A stretch of DNA of 64,000 nt, from positions 527,377 through 591,376 of the forward strand of contig DASXUQ010000005.1 of the NCBI GenBank assembly GCA_036504735.1, in the 5' to 3' direction. The stretch is from a bacterium (GTDB lineage Bacteria; Electryoneota; RPQS01). Below, piece by piece: positions 44,401 through 51,838 of the stretch. The notes under the pieces were generated by a model that was not told the DNA's origin, did no database searches, and saw nothing but the letters and a program-made list of their open reading frames with translations. Within the stretch, counting starts at the first letter, position 1, and every line of letters begins with the position of its first letter. Both the position numbers and the translations under genes were made by a program.

Positions 44401-46414
44401 GCGTCAGGCTGGACACCGTAACCATCTCCGCCGCATCCACGCAGGAAATATTGGCAAGGAAAGGTTTGTGGTTATGCTTGGTCACCGTCAGCGTCATCGT
44501 ACCGGACGTATTCACAGTCACCGGGACATCGGCAAATCCGCCCTCATCCGTAAAGGCCTGCGCGTAGCATTCCGTACCCTTCCAGAGTACCACAAGGGCA
44601 TCCTGAATGGGCTGGCCTGTAAGGCTATCGGTCACCTGTGGCTGAACGCGGCGGGTGCCGACGTTCACTGTACCGGGAAAGGTCACGTTGAGAATCACCG
44701 GCTTTTGCGTCCACATGGACAGCGCCGGATCTCCCATCAAATTGTTCCAGTTGGAGAAATTGACCGCGCCCGCGTCCGACGGGAATGCCGCGTGGAGCTG
44801 TACTTTGGCCGCGGACAGCGCAGGCCCGAGATGCTCGATCCCGAGGTTGCAAATACCGTAGATAAGCCCCCCGGCCACGGTATTGTTGAAGTGCACATGC
44901 GTATTCCACGTGGCTGTTCCGATGCCGCAGACTCCGCCTTTAGGCGTGGTGCCCTCCGCCGCTCGCAGCCACGATTCCGTGACGGATTCACCCTGCGAAT
45001 CAAAGTCACCTGTGCCGCAGGTAATGGTCAGACATACCGGCAGGCGCGTGCCGTTACTCGGCGCGTAGGCCGCCGTCGTCTGTATTTCGCCGACGACAGA
45101 TCCGCGCCAGAAGAAGAAGGCCACGCCCTGATTCAAATGCGACGCGACGACACCTTCATCTACTGAGCCTGAGGTTACAACCGTATCGGCGTTGGGAATA
45201 CCGGTGAAATGGCGAAACTGCTGGCGGGCCCAGATCATGGTAATCACGTTCGAACTAAGATTGCCGCCGCCGGTTCCGGCATAGAGGAATGCGCGGTGGT
45301 ACCACGTTGTGTCCGCCATGTAAGGCGTCCGCTCGTAGGAAAGCACCTTGTTGATCACGATCGACATCTGCTGGCCCGAGGTGACGGACAGGCGGCCAAT
45401 ACCGACATCTTCGAGATCATCGCCTCCGGCAAGGAGAGCATATCCGTGATCATACGAGCCGCCATTAGTAGGAATAGCGAACGTCCCCGACACGTCGCCC
45501 AGCAGGCAGATGTATTCGAGCGGAGGACTTGAGTTATTGTAGAGATCTTGCGCGCGTGCTATAATATTCGTCGCGCTCCAGGTCGGGCGGGCATCCACCA
45601 CGACCGAATACCCCGCACGGCGCTTCCATGTCGCCAGCGTGTCGGCCCAGCGGAGCGATACGGAGTCGTTGTGACAGACCAACAGATAGGAGCCGGGCAC
45701 ATTGCTCAAGTCGTCCAGCGTCGCGTCGGAAAGATTCGGGATGAGGTTGCGGTAGACGGCGGCAAAATCCCGCGAAGGCCGGCGGGGATTCAGGAGTTCG
45801 TTTTCGCCGGGAGTGTCATTCGCCACAACATTGGCCTCAAGGCGGCGATAGATGCGCGCCTGATGAGTGACGGGATTGACCTGCACGGGGTACAGCGTTA
45901 CCGCCACGACCCGGACATCGCGCCAGATCATCGGTGAAGTCATCACGGCGACATCCCGAGGATACCACTCGTTTTTCCCGTACTGTAGCGCGTCCTTGAC
46001 CAACTGATTCGGAAACGTGCCATCGTCCGGCTGGACTGGATAGGCATTGTAATTCTCCACCAGTTCGTACTCCGCGGCGGTGATTTCCAGTGTCACGGAG
46101 CCGGTGTTGGGAATGTGGTAGAACCGGGAGACCTGTGGCACCGTTGGCGTACCGCTCGCCTGACTGAGGGGTTCTCCCAGCACGACCGGAATCTGGTAGG
46201 TCTCGAAGTTCACCGTCGAATCGATGACGATGATTTCGGGATTCACCAACCGGATAGATGTCCGCTGGATGTTGTCCGACGAGACGGCGAGGCTGGGGTT
46301 CATGTGCGAAAAATCCACCTCGCCGAGCGGGAGTGCGCCGGTCGAAGCCACGATGTGACCTGACAGGCACAGCAGTGCCACCAAAGTACAAAGCTGTCTA
46401 ACAGTGTGTTTCAT
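41420..46414 (-). CDS. gingipain-like C25 family surface protein with sorting domain
   Basis: 1664 residues. Signal peptide (MKHTVRQLCTLVALLCLSGHIVAS), a propeptide-like region to about 215, and a C25-like domain at about 240-570 with 'YICLLGDVSG', 'GIGRLSV' and the expected nucleophile C466 in 'LTITCGTGDFDSQGESVTESW'. At the usual GHG histidine site the sequence reads 'FFFWRGS' (433-439), so a dyad histidine is not evident. Beyond lie Ig/CARDB-like domains, a large lectin-like block, a carboxypeptidase-regulatory-like domain ('SITGVITDSASHAPMSAVAVTIDG') and, from about 1585, the 'NYPNPFNS' type A sorting domain. Probably a surface protease or a protease-derived adhesin. Confidence 0.85.
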   Translation of the reverse strand: MKHTVRQLCTLVALLCLSGHIVASTGALPLGEVDFSHMNPSLAVSSDNIQRTSIRLVNPEIIVIDSTVNFETYQIPVVLGEPLSQASGTPTVPQVSRFYHIPNTGSVTLEITAAEYELVENYNAYPVQPDDGTFPNQLVKDALQYGKNEWYPRDVAVMTSPMIWRDVRVVAVTLYPVQVNPVTHQARIYRRLEANVVANDTPGENELLNPRRPSRDFAAVYRNLIPNLSDATLDDLSNVPGSYLLVCHNDSVSLRWADTLATWKRRAGYSVVVDARPTWSATNIIARAQDLYNNSSPPLEYICLLGDVSGTFAIPTNGGSYDHGYALLAGGDDLEDVGIGRLSVTSGQQMSIVINKVLSYERTPYMADTTWYHRAFLYAGTGGGNLSSNVITMIWARQQFRHFTGIPNADTVVTSGSVDEGVVASHLNQGVAFFFWRGSVVGEIQTTAAYAPSNGTRLPVCLTITCGTGDFDSQGESVTESWLRAAEGTTPKGGVCGIGTATWNTHVHFNNTVAGGLIYGICNLGIEHLGPALSAAKVQLHAAFPSDAGAVNFSNWNNLMGDPALSMWTQKPVILNVTFPGTVNVGTRRVQPQVTDSLTGQPIQDALVVLWKGTECYAQAFTDEGGFADVPVTVNTSGTMTLTVTKHNHKPFLANISCVDAAEMVTVSSLTLDDDNGGGTQGNSNGILNPGEIIDLSVAMRNFGTTQTSAAGQAVLTVDNTDVTVVNGTRAYPVIAPGDTALAAAPFRISVAPDMQENEEVVLSFALTTGSNTTHSSVRLICKAGHALFQNETVVGGDGNGRLDPNENASLQVTIRNEGDLALDNVTGVLRSTTSFVTCGLDAQPFGNIAVQGTGNNAGHEFPVACNPLTYRGFPARMMLILTTGGGYIDTVFFTLSLGQISPTDPTGPDSFGYYAYDNTDVSYEMHPTYRYIDISQNGVGENLNLNDPGEESAGGPTYSTARNLPFAFTFYGQTYNQITICSNGWAAFGDQHDMDQFRNYSIPGEQAPDALLAPFWDDLKTQGTGNGVWAHYDADTNAYVIQWKAQACNDGYSFAQTEQFEIVLLDPAHYPTRDGNGIVLFQYNNVAEAQGPNNDVPYSTIGIEAPGCRVGLEYRFNNQPQPGAATLVAGRSIAFTTEGRSAFGSITGVITDSASHAPMSAVAVTIDGQMYRDTTDAEGRYFIPNVLLGTYVLRAHKFGYNDGLNPNTVIELNDTLAINFALPHPEIALSTDHINVSLPSEPPQTSFNIQNAGNGPLDYQIRISYSASGPLDDAWDYLDSVNVSSLSGDNMIWGCEFVGDYWWVTGGNNGEGPKYLYRFDLEGNYVDRVPQPSDSGMGWFDMAYDGQYIYGSNGHGIIGVDLNGVARDTVPSPLNPSRALAYSPQSDHFFAADYASGVYELTRTGTVVRHFSTECQVTGLAWNASDPLGYNLYVFGRDETNGHSLLYRMHPVSGDQQFVTTLDRAQGDRSAGCAITPAWNSTLLVFGGIVRGSSGARLGIWELDFNTQWITVTPMMATVPGANTREVMIDFNATTLRPATYHVNLTISNNAAAGTIVLPVALTVERLESKVKKDIPVEYSLLQNYPNPFNSETTFRYDLKQPGHTTLRIYNLLGQEVATLVDRLEQAGSYTRSYNMNGLPSGVYLYRLSSGSFDQTRKLMLLR

Positions 46415-46504
46415 GGCGGGTCCCCATACAAGTTGATGTGGTGATCGGAAGAATGGCGTGCATGCAAAGCGGGATAGGCAGTCCGGGAAAGCCTGGCATT
46501 AGCT

Positions 46505-46532
46505 ATTCTATAGCTTGCAAAATCCGGGGCAA
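46505..46532 (-). promoter_or_regulatory. possible promoter of the C25 gene
   Basis: Minus strand TTGCCC (46532-46527), 16 bp, TAGAAT (46510-46505), leaving a leader of roughly 85 nt. The -10 matches 5/6; the spacer is one shorter than in the other promoters. Confidence 0.35.
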
Positions 46533-46741
46533 CGACCTTAAGACAAAAATATCAATTAGTTGCGATGGGTTTTCCGTGCGCACATGTGCAATAAGCCACA
46601 TTCATCCGTGCAGACCTTGCATGGTGGGGGCAGGAGTGAAGAGATAGCGGGACATAATGAGGGATAGCTGACAACGGTAGACGATGTTGAGGCGTGGAGC
46701 ATTGCTTCCGGAGATGAAGGCGGAAGTTTTTCGCGTTAGCC

Positions 46742-46761
46742 ACGATTTCGATTGAAATCGT
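46742..46761. terminator. palindrome after the SDR gene
   Basis: ACGATTTC, 4-nt loop GATT, GAAATCGT: perfect 8-bp inverted repeat, 28 bp past the SDR stop on the minus strand. No T-run; a weak terminator or a protein site. Confidence 0.35.
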
Positions 46762-46789
46762 TAAATTGCCGCAGTATATTACGGGTTAG

Positions 46790-47545
46790 CTACACCCAAA
46801 GTCCTCCGTGGATATTAAGCACGGTGCCGTTAACGTAGGAAGCCCGGTCGGAGACGAGGAACGCCACTGCGTCACCGATGTTCGCAGGAGTGCCGACGCG
46901 CCCGAGGGGCACTTCGTGGGGCATCCATTCCCGCATTCGCGGGGTCATGGAATCGTTTTCGATGTAGCCCGGGTTGACCACGTTGACGCGGATGCCCTTG
47001 GTTCCCAGGTCGCGGGCCAAGGTCAGAGCCAGAATCACCACGCCGGTTTTAGCAATGGAGTAGGTACAGGATTCGCTTTGAGATCCAACTCGCTCGGCAT
47101 TCGGCGCGCCAATAAAGATGATATTGCCACCGGCTTCGCCGCGGTCGAACAGTGTGACGGCTTCCCGTGCCACAAGAAAAGCGCTCGTAAGATTGGCCGT
47201 AATCATCAGGTTCCATTCCTCGACCGACATCTTCAATACCTTGCGCACGAGGAACGGGCCGACATTATTAACCAGAATATCGAGGTGACCGAACTCGGTT
47301 ACAATGTTCTTGAACATATCGTGAACCTGAACGGGATCGCACACATCTGCCTTGGCCAGCAACACGCGCCGGCCCATTCCCCGGATCCAATCGGCGACCT
47401 CATGCGCCGCATCTTCCCGTTCCAGATAGTTGATCACCAGATCGGCTCCATCCTGGGCAAGTTTCAGCGCAATACCGCGGCCGATTCCGCGCGCACCGCC
47501 GGTAACAAGGGCGACTTTCCCTGCAAGCTCTTGGGCGTTGACCAT
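46790..47545 (-). CDS. SDR-family oxidoreductase (FabG-like)
   Basis: 251 residues, classical short-chain dehydrogenase. NADP-binding 'VALVTGGARGIGRGIALKL', 'LVNNVGP' (NNAG variant) and the catalytic Y-x-x-x-K in 'CTYSIAKTG', with a serine just before. The C-terminal 'DAVAFLVSDRASYVNGTVLNIHGGLWV' is typical of 3-ketoacyl-ACP reductase-like members. The substrate cannot be read; it stands alone and away from fatty-acid genes. I chose ATG 47545; the frame is open upstream to 47728, but that would run across the start of the divergent hydrolase gene. Confidence 0.88.
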   Translation of the reverse strand: MVNAQELAGKVALVTGGARGIGRGIALKLAQDGADLVINYLEREDAAHEVADWIRGMGRRVLLAKADVCDPVQVHDMFKNIVTEFGHLDILVNNVGPFLVRKVLKMSVEEWNLMITANLTSAFLVAREAVTLFDRGEAGGNIIFIGAPNAERVGSQSESCTYSIAKTGVVILALTLARDLGTKGIRVNVVNPGYIENDSMTPRMREWMPHEVPLGRVGTPANIGDAVAFLVSDRASYVNGTVLNIHGGLWV

Positions 47546-47624
47546 AATTTTGAACTCCGTAAGGCAAATACCTGACTGCAATGCTCTCGGCCGGGCATCA
47601 CCGGCAAACATCAGGAGACCGGCA

Positions 47625-49166
47625 ATGAAGAAACTCCTACTTGGCGTACTGCTGCTCTTGGCTGTGCTGTCACTCCAGGCGATTGCGCAGACCGAGTATG
47701 CTCTCTTCGACACCACTGCGACCGACACCTTTGAGTTCTGGTTGCGGACGCCAGTGAACTATGATCGAACGCATCCACCCGCCATTCTCGTCTGGTGGCA
47801 CGGGTATGGAGCCAACTCGCTGGAACTGCGGGCAACCAACTTTCCCGCTCTGTGCGATGAGCGCGGCTGGATGGCGGCATCGATCCGCGGGCCGTTTGAT
47901 GGAAAGCACTACCAGGGACGCCGGGGGCAGCATCAGATGGATTCCATGCTGACGTGGGCTATGGACACTGCCCCTTTCAGCATGGACTCGATCTATATGG
48001 CAGGAAGCTCGATGGGCGCCGCGGCAGGCCTGGTCTGGCACAACAACCATTGCGGAATCCATGATTTCATGCCGGCAGCCGTGGTCGGTGGATCACCCAT
48101 TCTGGACTGCGAACTGCGGCAACAGCAGTATGTCGATTCCGGTCACACGCTGGATGCCATGCGGGCGGTATTTGGCGGTTTCCCGTGGGACAGCGACAGC
48201 ATCGCTCATGAGTATCACCGGGCCAGCGCCATTCGCATTTCGGATACTCTTGAATCCATGCACTTCAACGCCCTGCATTTGCCCGCCTACAATACATGGG
48301 GCACTTCGGACAACGCCTGGAATGCAGAGTGGTTTGCCTATGGCAGGCCCGCTCAGGCTCTGGATTCGCTGCGCCGCGCTGATCATGCCGACACGACAAA
48401 GACCTTCTGCTCCGGCATTAACGCGCACGGATACCCGGTGCTTTATCAGGATTCGGTGATGATGTGGCTCAGTGGCTTCCGCGCTAACCGGTATCCGGAC
48501 AACATCTCCATCAATGCGGATGAATACGACGAGTACTATTGGACCAAGGCCAGCCTTGACACTCAGCGGTTCACCATGGGGCGGTACGGCGCGGTAAAAG
48601 ATTCCGCCCATAAACGGCTGGACATCAATCTTGTGCGCAATGTTGCCGCCTTGGACGTCGAATTCCTGTTTCCGTGGGGACGGTTCGATACGCTGAACGG
48701 CCACTGGATTAACCGTGACTCGGTCGCCATTCCGCACGCGACCATCCAACTGACCAGTGTTCCCGCCGTGCGCGAAGTTCGCCGCAACGGAGCAACCTGG
48801 GCGTTCACTTATGCCAATGATACGCTGACAGTAGTGATTCCGGGCAGCGGTGATTACACGGTCATCTTCCAGCCGAACGCCGCGGACAGGCCCACCGCCT
48901 TGCAGCCGCTGGAAATCGCCCTTTCCGCCGCGTATCCCAACCCGTTCAATTCGCAGATGGTGCTGGAGATTCAGAGCAATATTTCCGCCCGACGGGAAAT
49001 CCGGTTGTTCGACGTTACGGGGCGGCTGGCAAAGACGATCATGGCGAACCTGAACCCCGGAACGCAGCGGATCATGTTGTCGGGTGACGGGCTCTCCTCG
49101 GGCATCTACTTTGTGTCGATACCGGGAACGCATCAGGCGCCCGCGAAGATCGTATTGCTCAAATAG
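47625..49166 (+). CDS. secreted alpha/beta-hydrolase with sorting domain, copy 1
   Basis: 513 residues. Signal peptide 'MKKLLLGVLLLLAVLSLQAIAQ', an alpha/beta-hydrolase domain with oxyanion-type 'LVWWHGYGANS', nucleophile S129 in G-S-S-M-G ('YMAGSSMGAAAGLVWHNNHCGI') and a probable catalytic histidine in 'NAHGYPVLYQDSV'. From about 435 the sorting domain begins ('AAYPNPFNSQMVLEI'), ending 'PAKIVLLK'. It resembles polymer-degrading esterases (PHB depolymerase/feruloyl esterase group), but the substrate is open. AGGAG at 47613-47617 sets the start. It is followed after 14 bp by a paralogue of the same length. Confidence 0.85.
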   Translation: MKKLLLGVLLLLAVLSLQAIAQTEYALFDTTATDTFEFWLRTPVNYDRTHPPAILVWWHGYGANSLELRATNFPALCDERGWMAASIRGPFDGKHYQGRRGQHQMDSMLTWAMDTAPFSMDSIYMAGSSMGAAAGLVWHNNHCGIHDFMPAAVVGGSPILDCELRQQQYVDSGHTLDAMRAVFGGFPWDSDSIAHEYHRASAIRISDTLESMHFNALHLPAYNTWGTSDNAWNAEWFAYGRPAQALDSLRRADHADTTKTFCSGINAHGYPVLYQDSVMMWLSGFRANRYPDNISINADEYDEYYWTKASLDTQRFTMGRYGAVKDSAHKRLDINLVRNVAALDVEFLFPWGRFDTLNGHWINRDSVAIPHATIQLTSVPAVREVRRNGATWAFTYANDTLTVVIPGSGDYTVIFQPNAADRPTALQPLEIALSAAYPNPFNSQMVLEIQSNISARREIRLFDVTGRLAKTIMANLNPGTQRIMLSGDGLSSGIYFVSIPGTHQAPAKIVLLK

Positions 49167-49180
49167 GAAATCAGGATTCG

Positions 49181-50722
49181 ATGCGACAGATTCTTCTGCC
49201 GTTTGCGCTGGTGTTGGTTACGGGCTGTGTCCTTTGGGCGCAGCCCGTGCCCATTGACACCTTTTTGGTCCTTGCCGAAGGAGACACCGACCGTTTCTGG
49301 ATGCAAGTCCCGGACCAGTACGCTTCATCTGCGCCCCCGGCGATACTCATCTGGTGGCACCAATTGGGCGGCACACAGTATGAGATGCGGGACTACACCC
49401 GCTTCGATGATCTGGCGAATCAGCACGGCTGGATCGCCGCGTCGCACTTCGGCCCCAATGACCGCCATTGGGATACGCGGAAGGCTCAGGATCACTGCCG
49501 CGCCATGCTCGACTGGATCATGCAGCGCTATCCCTTCAGCAGGGATTCCATCTACATGATCGGGGGTTCCATGGGCGGCGCGGCGGGGCAGGTCTGGCAC
49601 AACAACCATTGCGGGATTTCGGACTACCTGATTGCCGCCAGCGCAGGGGGCTCCCAGATCCTCGATTGCCAACTGCGCCAGGAGCAGTACCTCGCGTCAG
49701 GTGACACCAACCGTTCGATGCGCACCGCCTTCGGTGGCGTGCCGGGAGACCCGGACTCCGCCGCATTTCTGTATGAGTACCACCGCTACAGCGCGGTGCA
49801 TCTGCGGGATACCACTCAGTCCATGCACTTCAACAGCCTGCATCTGCCGGTCTACAATACGTGGGGCAGCACAGACTTCGAATGGCAGGCGTACGGATAT
49901 CCCGCGCAAGCGTGGGATACGCTCCGAATCAACAGTTCCGCAGATACAACCGTCTGCCAACCGTCGGGAATCCCCGGTCATGGCTTGGAAGTGCTCACTC
50001 AGGACAGCGTGGTGCGCTGGCTGTCAGGATTCTCGGTTAACCGCTTCCCCAGAGATCTGTCGATCAACGCCGATGAGGATGATGAGTACTACTGGACACG
50101 CGTAACGCTCGCCAGCCACGAGCACACTTTTGGCCGCTATGGAGCGACGCAGGACTTTGCCGGCCGCCGGTTAGATATTCACCTGCTGCGCAATATTGCG
50201 TCGGTGGAGATTGAATTCGCTTTCCCGTGGCCAGATTTCGACTCCCTATCGGGGATCTGGCAGAATGATGATTCCAGCGCGACGCCAACCATTACGGTGA
50301 CGCTTCGGGACGTGCCGGCTATCCGCAGCGTTCAAGGCCCGGATGGCGAACCGGTTCCGTTCAGCTACATGTACCCGACCGCCACTATTGCTGTGGGGCA
50401 CAGCGGCCACTATTCCGTCCTGTTTGAACCGCAGCGTGTGGAGCCACGCGGAGCGGCAACGCCTGCCGAGATGCGTCTTGTCTCCGCCTATCCCAATCCG
50501 TTCAATTCGCAAATAACGCTTGAGATTGAGTGCTCCGGCGCGGTCAGGCAGGCCATTCGGATATACGACATTACGGGACGAGCGGTTAAGACAGTGGAAG
50601 TGGCATTGAATCCGGGCGTGCAGCGCGTGATGGTGTCGGGCGAGGGGCTGGCTTCGGGAGTCTACTTTGTGGCGACCGGAAGGAATGGTCAGTCACCTCT
50701 GAAAATTGTTCTGCTGAAATAG
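49181..50722 (+). CDS. secreted alpha/beta-hydrolase with sorting domain, copy 2
   Basis: 513 residues, a tandem paralogue of the gene before it. Shared blocks: 'AILIWWH', 'DSIYMIGGSMGGAAGQVWHNNHCGI' with S130 as nucleophile, 'MHFNSLHLPVYNTWGS', 'GHGLEVLTQDSV', 'LSINADEDDEYYW', and the 'SAYPNPFNSQITLEI' sorting domain ending 'LKIVLLK'. The N-terminus 'MRQILLPFALVLVTGCVLWAQ' also fits a lipobox (VTGC), which copy 1 lacks, so anchoring may differ. The two copies clearly arose by duplication and have since diverged across the whole length. Confidence 0.85.
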   Translation: MRQILLPFALVLVTGCVLWAQPVPIDTFLVLAEGDTDRFWMQVPDQYASSAPPAILIWWHQLGGTQYEMRDYTRFDDLANQHGWIAASHFGPNDRHWDTRKAQDHCRAMLDWIMQRYPFSRDSIYMIGGSMGGAAGQVWHNNHCGISDYLIAASAGGSQILDCQLRQEQYLASGDTNRSMRTAFGGVPGDPDSAAFLYEYHRYSAVHLRDTTQSMHFNSLHLPVYNTWGSTDFEWQAYGYPAQAWDTLRINSSADTTVCQPSGIPGHGLEVLTQDSVVRWLSGFSVNRFPRDLSINADEDDEYYWTRVTLASHEHTFGRYGATQDFAGRRLDIHLLRNIASVEIEFAFPWPDFDSLSGIWQNDDSSATPTITVTLRDVPAIRSVQGPDGEPVPFSYMYPTATIAVGHSGHYSVLFEPQRVEPRGAATPAEMRLVSAYPNPFNSQITLEIECSGAVRQAIRIYDITGRAVKTVEVALNPGVQRVMVSGEGLASGVYFVATGRNGQSPLKIVLLK

Positions 50723-50731
50723 GCAATTACG

Positions 50732-50761
50732 GCGCGGGCGGGTTGTGAGACCCGCCCGCGC
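50732..50761. terminator. GC-rich bidirectional hairpin
   Basis: GCGCGGGCGGGT, 6-nt loop, ACCCGCCCGCGC: perfect 12-bp stem between convergent genes. No T-run on either side, unlike the other convergent terminators here. Confidence 0.65.
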
Positions 50762-50771
50762 AGCGTCTACA

Positions 50772-51209
50772 CTATGGCATGGGCCGTCCGGAAGGCTCCT
50801 CGTAAGGGGGGCCTTCCCTTCTCTGACCTTCTTCACCAGAAGGTTTGCGGCGGAAATCCTGAGCGATGTGGCCGATCTTGTCCAGAAGTTCGGGCAAGCT
50901 TTCTACAACCCAATCGAACCGTGAATGCTTGGGCGTAATCAGCAGAGCGCGCTTCTCATCCACGACGAGAAATCCGATCGGGGTAATTGAGATGCCGCCA
51001 CCGCCGCCGCCACCGCCGCCTGCTCCATTTTCGCCGGGTTTCTCGCCGCCGCCCGCCCCGGCTCCGAACCCGAGAGCTACCTTCATGACCGGAAGAATCG
51101 TGGTCGAACCGTTCTGGATGGGCTCCCCAACGACGGTCTTGGTAGAGATGATGTCCCGCATGTTACGCATGAGGGCATCGAGGATTTCAGTAGCACCGGA
51201 ATTTGCCAT
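50772..51209 (-). CDS. GerW/YtfJ-family protein
   Basis: 145 residues. 'DALMRNMRDIISTKTVVGEPIQNGSTTILPVMKVALGFGAGAGGG' and 'ISITPIGFLVVDEKRALLI' match the GerW (YtfJ) family, first known from Bacillus spore germination but widespread in non-spore-formers. A run of nine glycines sits in the loop between the two conserved strands. The gene follows a DUF2953-like gene, the same pairing as ytfI-ytfJ in Bacillus. Nothing here suggests sporulation. ATG 51209 begins the conserved region; the longer open frame upstream overlaps the neighbour and is rejected. Confidence 0.85.
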   Translation of the reverse strand: MANSGATEILDALMRNMRDIISTKTVVGEPIQNGSTTILPVMKVALGFGAGAGGGEKPGENGAGGGGGGGGGISITPIGFLVVDEKRALLITPKHSRFDWVVESLPELLDKIGHIAQDFRRKPSGEEGQRREGPPYEEPSGRPMP

Positions 51210-51262
51210 GATAATGTTCCTGTTTTTGTAAGTGGAAAGATATGGATAAACCGTCGGTATAG

Positions 51263-51838
51263 TCAGGCAAAGGCTCGTCTCCACAGAAAGCCGGTGAGCA
51301 CCGCCAGGGCGCGCACCGGAACGACACTGACTTCCACCCGATACGTAAACTGCGGCACGTTGCCGGACCAGTCCGCCTCCACCGAGACCGGCCACTCCGG
51401 CGGCAGGGCACCAATCGCGGCGCAGGCCATCCCGTAAGCCACTCCCGTCCATGCGGGATCAGGCGATGCAATCACAATGTGGAGCCGGTGAACCCGTATG
51501 CGCAGGATGTGGAGTATGCGGATGACTGTGTCCAGCGTGGTCCTCAAGTCATTGAGGCGGAAGCCTTCATCTTGAGACCTCTGTTTACTCCGTAAACCGC
51601 GCAGTTTGCCCGCAAGATCCTGCCATATGCTCTTCCTCTTGGATACCTCTTGCTTCTCGTACTTCTGCCTCATCCTGCGCCGCGCACGCTCGATGATCGG
51701 CTTGGGGACAGGAATATGCAGTCCGGCAAGGATGAGATACCAGCGACGGACTCCGGCGGCGGATGCGACCTCCATGCCGAGAGGCAAGAGCAGCACGGCC
51801 AGCAAGATCAGCAGCAGTATGGCAAGGGTAATCCACAT
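51263..51838 (-). CDS. DUF2953-like membrane protein (YtfI-like)
   Basis: About 191 residues from ATG 51838 (a GTG one codon earlier is possible). One N-terminal membrane helix (MWITLAILLLILLAVLLLPLG), a Lys/Arg-rich middle, and a C-terminal domain ('RVHRLHIVIASPDPAWTGVAYGMACAAIGALPP' ... 'TYRVEVSVVPVRAL') with the layout of DUF2953. Genes of this kind pair with GerW/YtfJ genes, as here. The start is joined to the M42 stop by a TGATG overlap. Function unknown. Confidence 0.72.
   Translation of the reverse strand: MWITLAILLLILLAVLLLPLGMEVASAAGVRRWYLILAGLHIPVPKPIIERARRRMRQKYEKQEVSKRKSIWQDLAGKLRGLRSKQRSQDEGFRLNDLRTTLDTVIRILHILRIRVHRLHIVIASPDPAWTGVAYGMACAAIGALPPEWPVSVEADWSGNVPQFTYRVEVSVVPVRALAVLTGFLWRRAFA

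Larger units (their letters stand above)
46415..46789. other. 375-bp gene-free gap
   Basis: No convincing reading frame or RNA gene. It contains the upstream region of the C25 gene, with a possible promoter at 46505-46532, and a palindrome at 46742-46761 after the SDR gene. The sequence is more AT-rich than its surroundings. Confidence 0.6.

Noticed and set aside
43835-45166. 443-residue plus-strand frame inside the C25 gene
   Set aside because: His/Arg-rich shadow translation without domains; the minus-strand gene is continuous from signal peptide to sorting tag.
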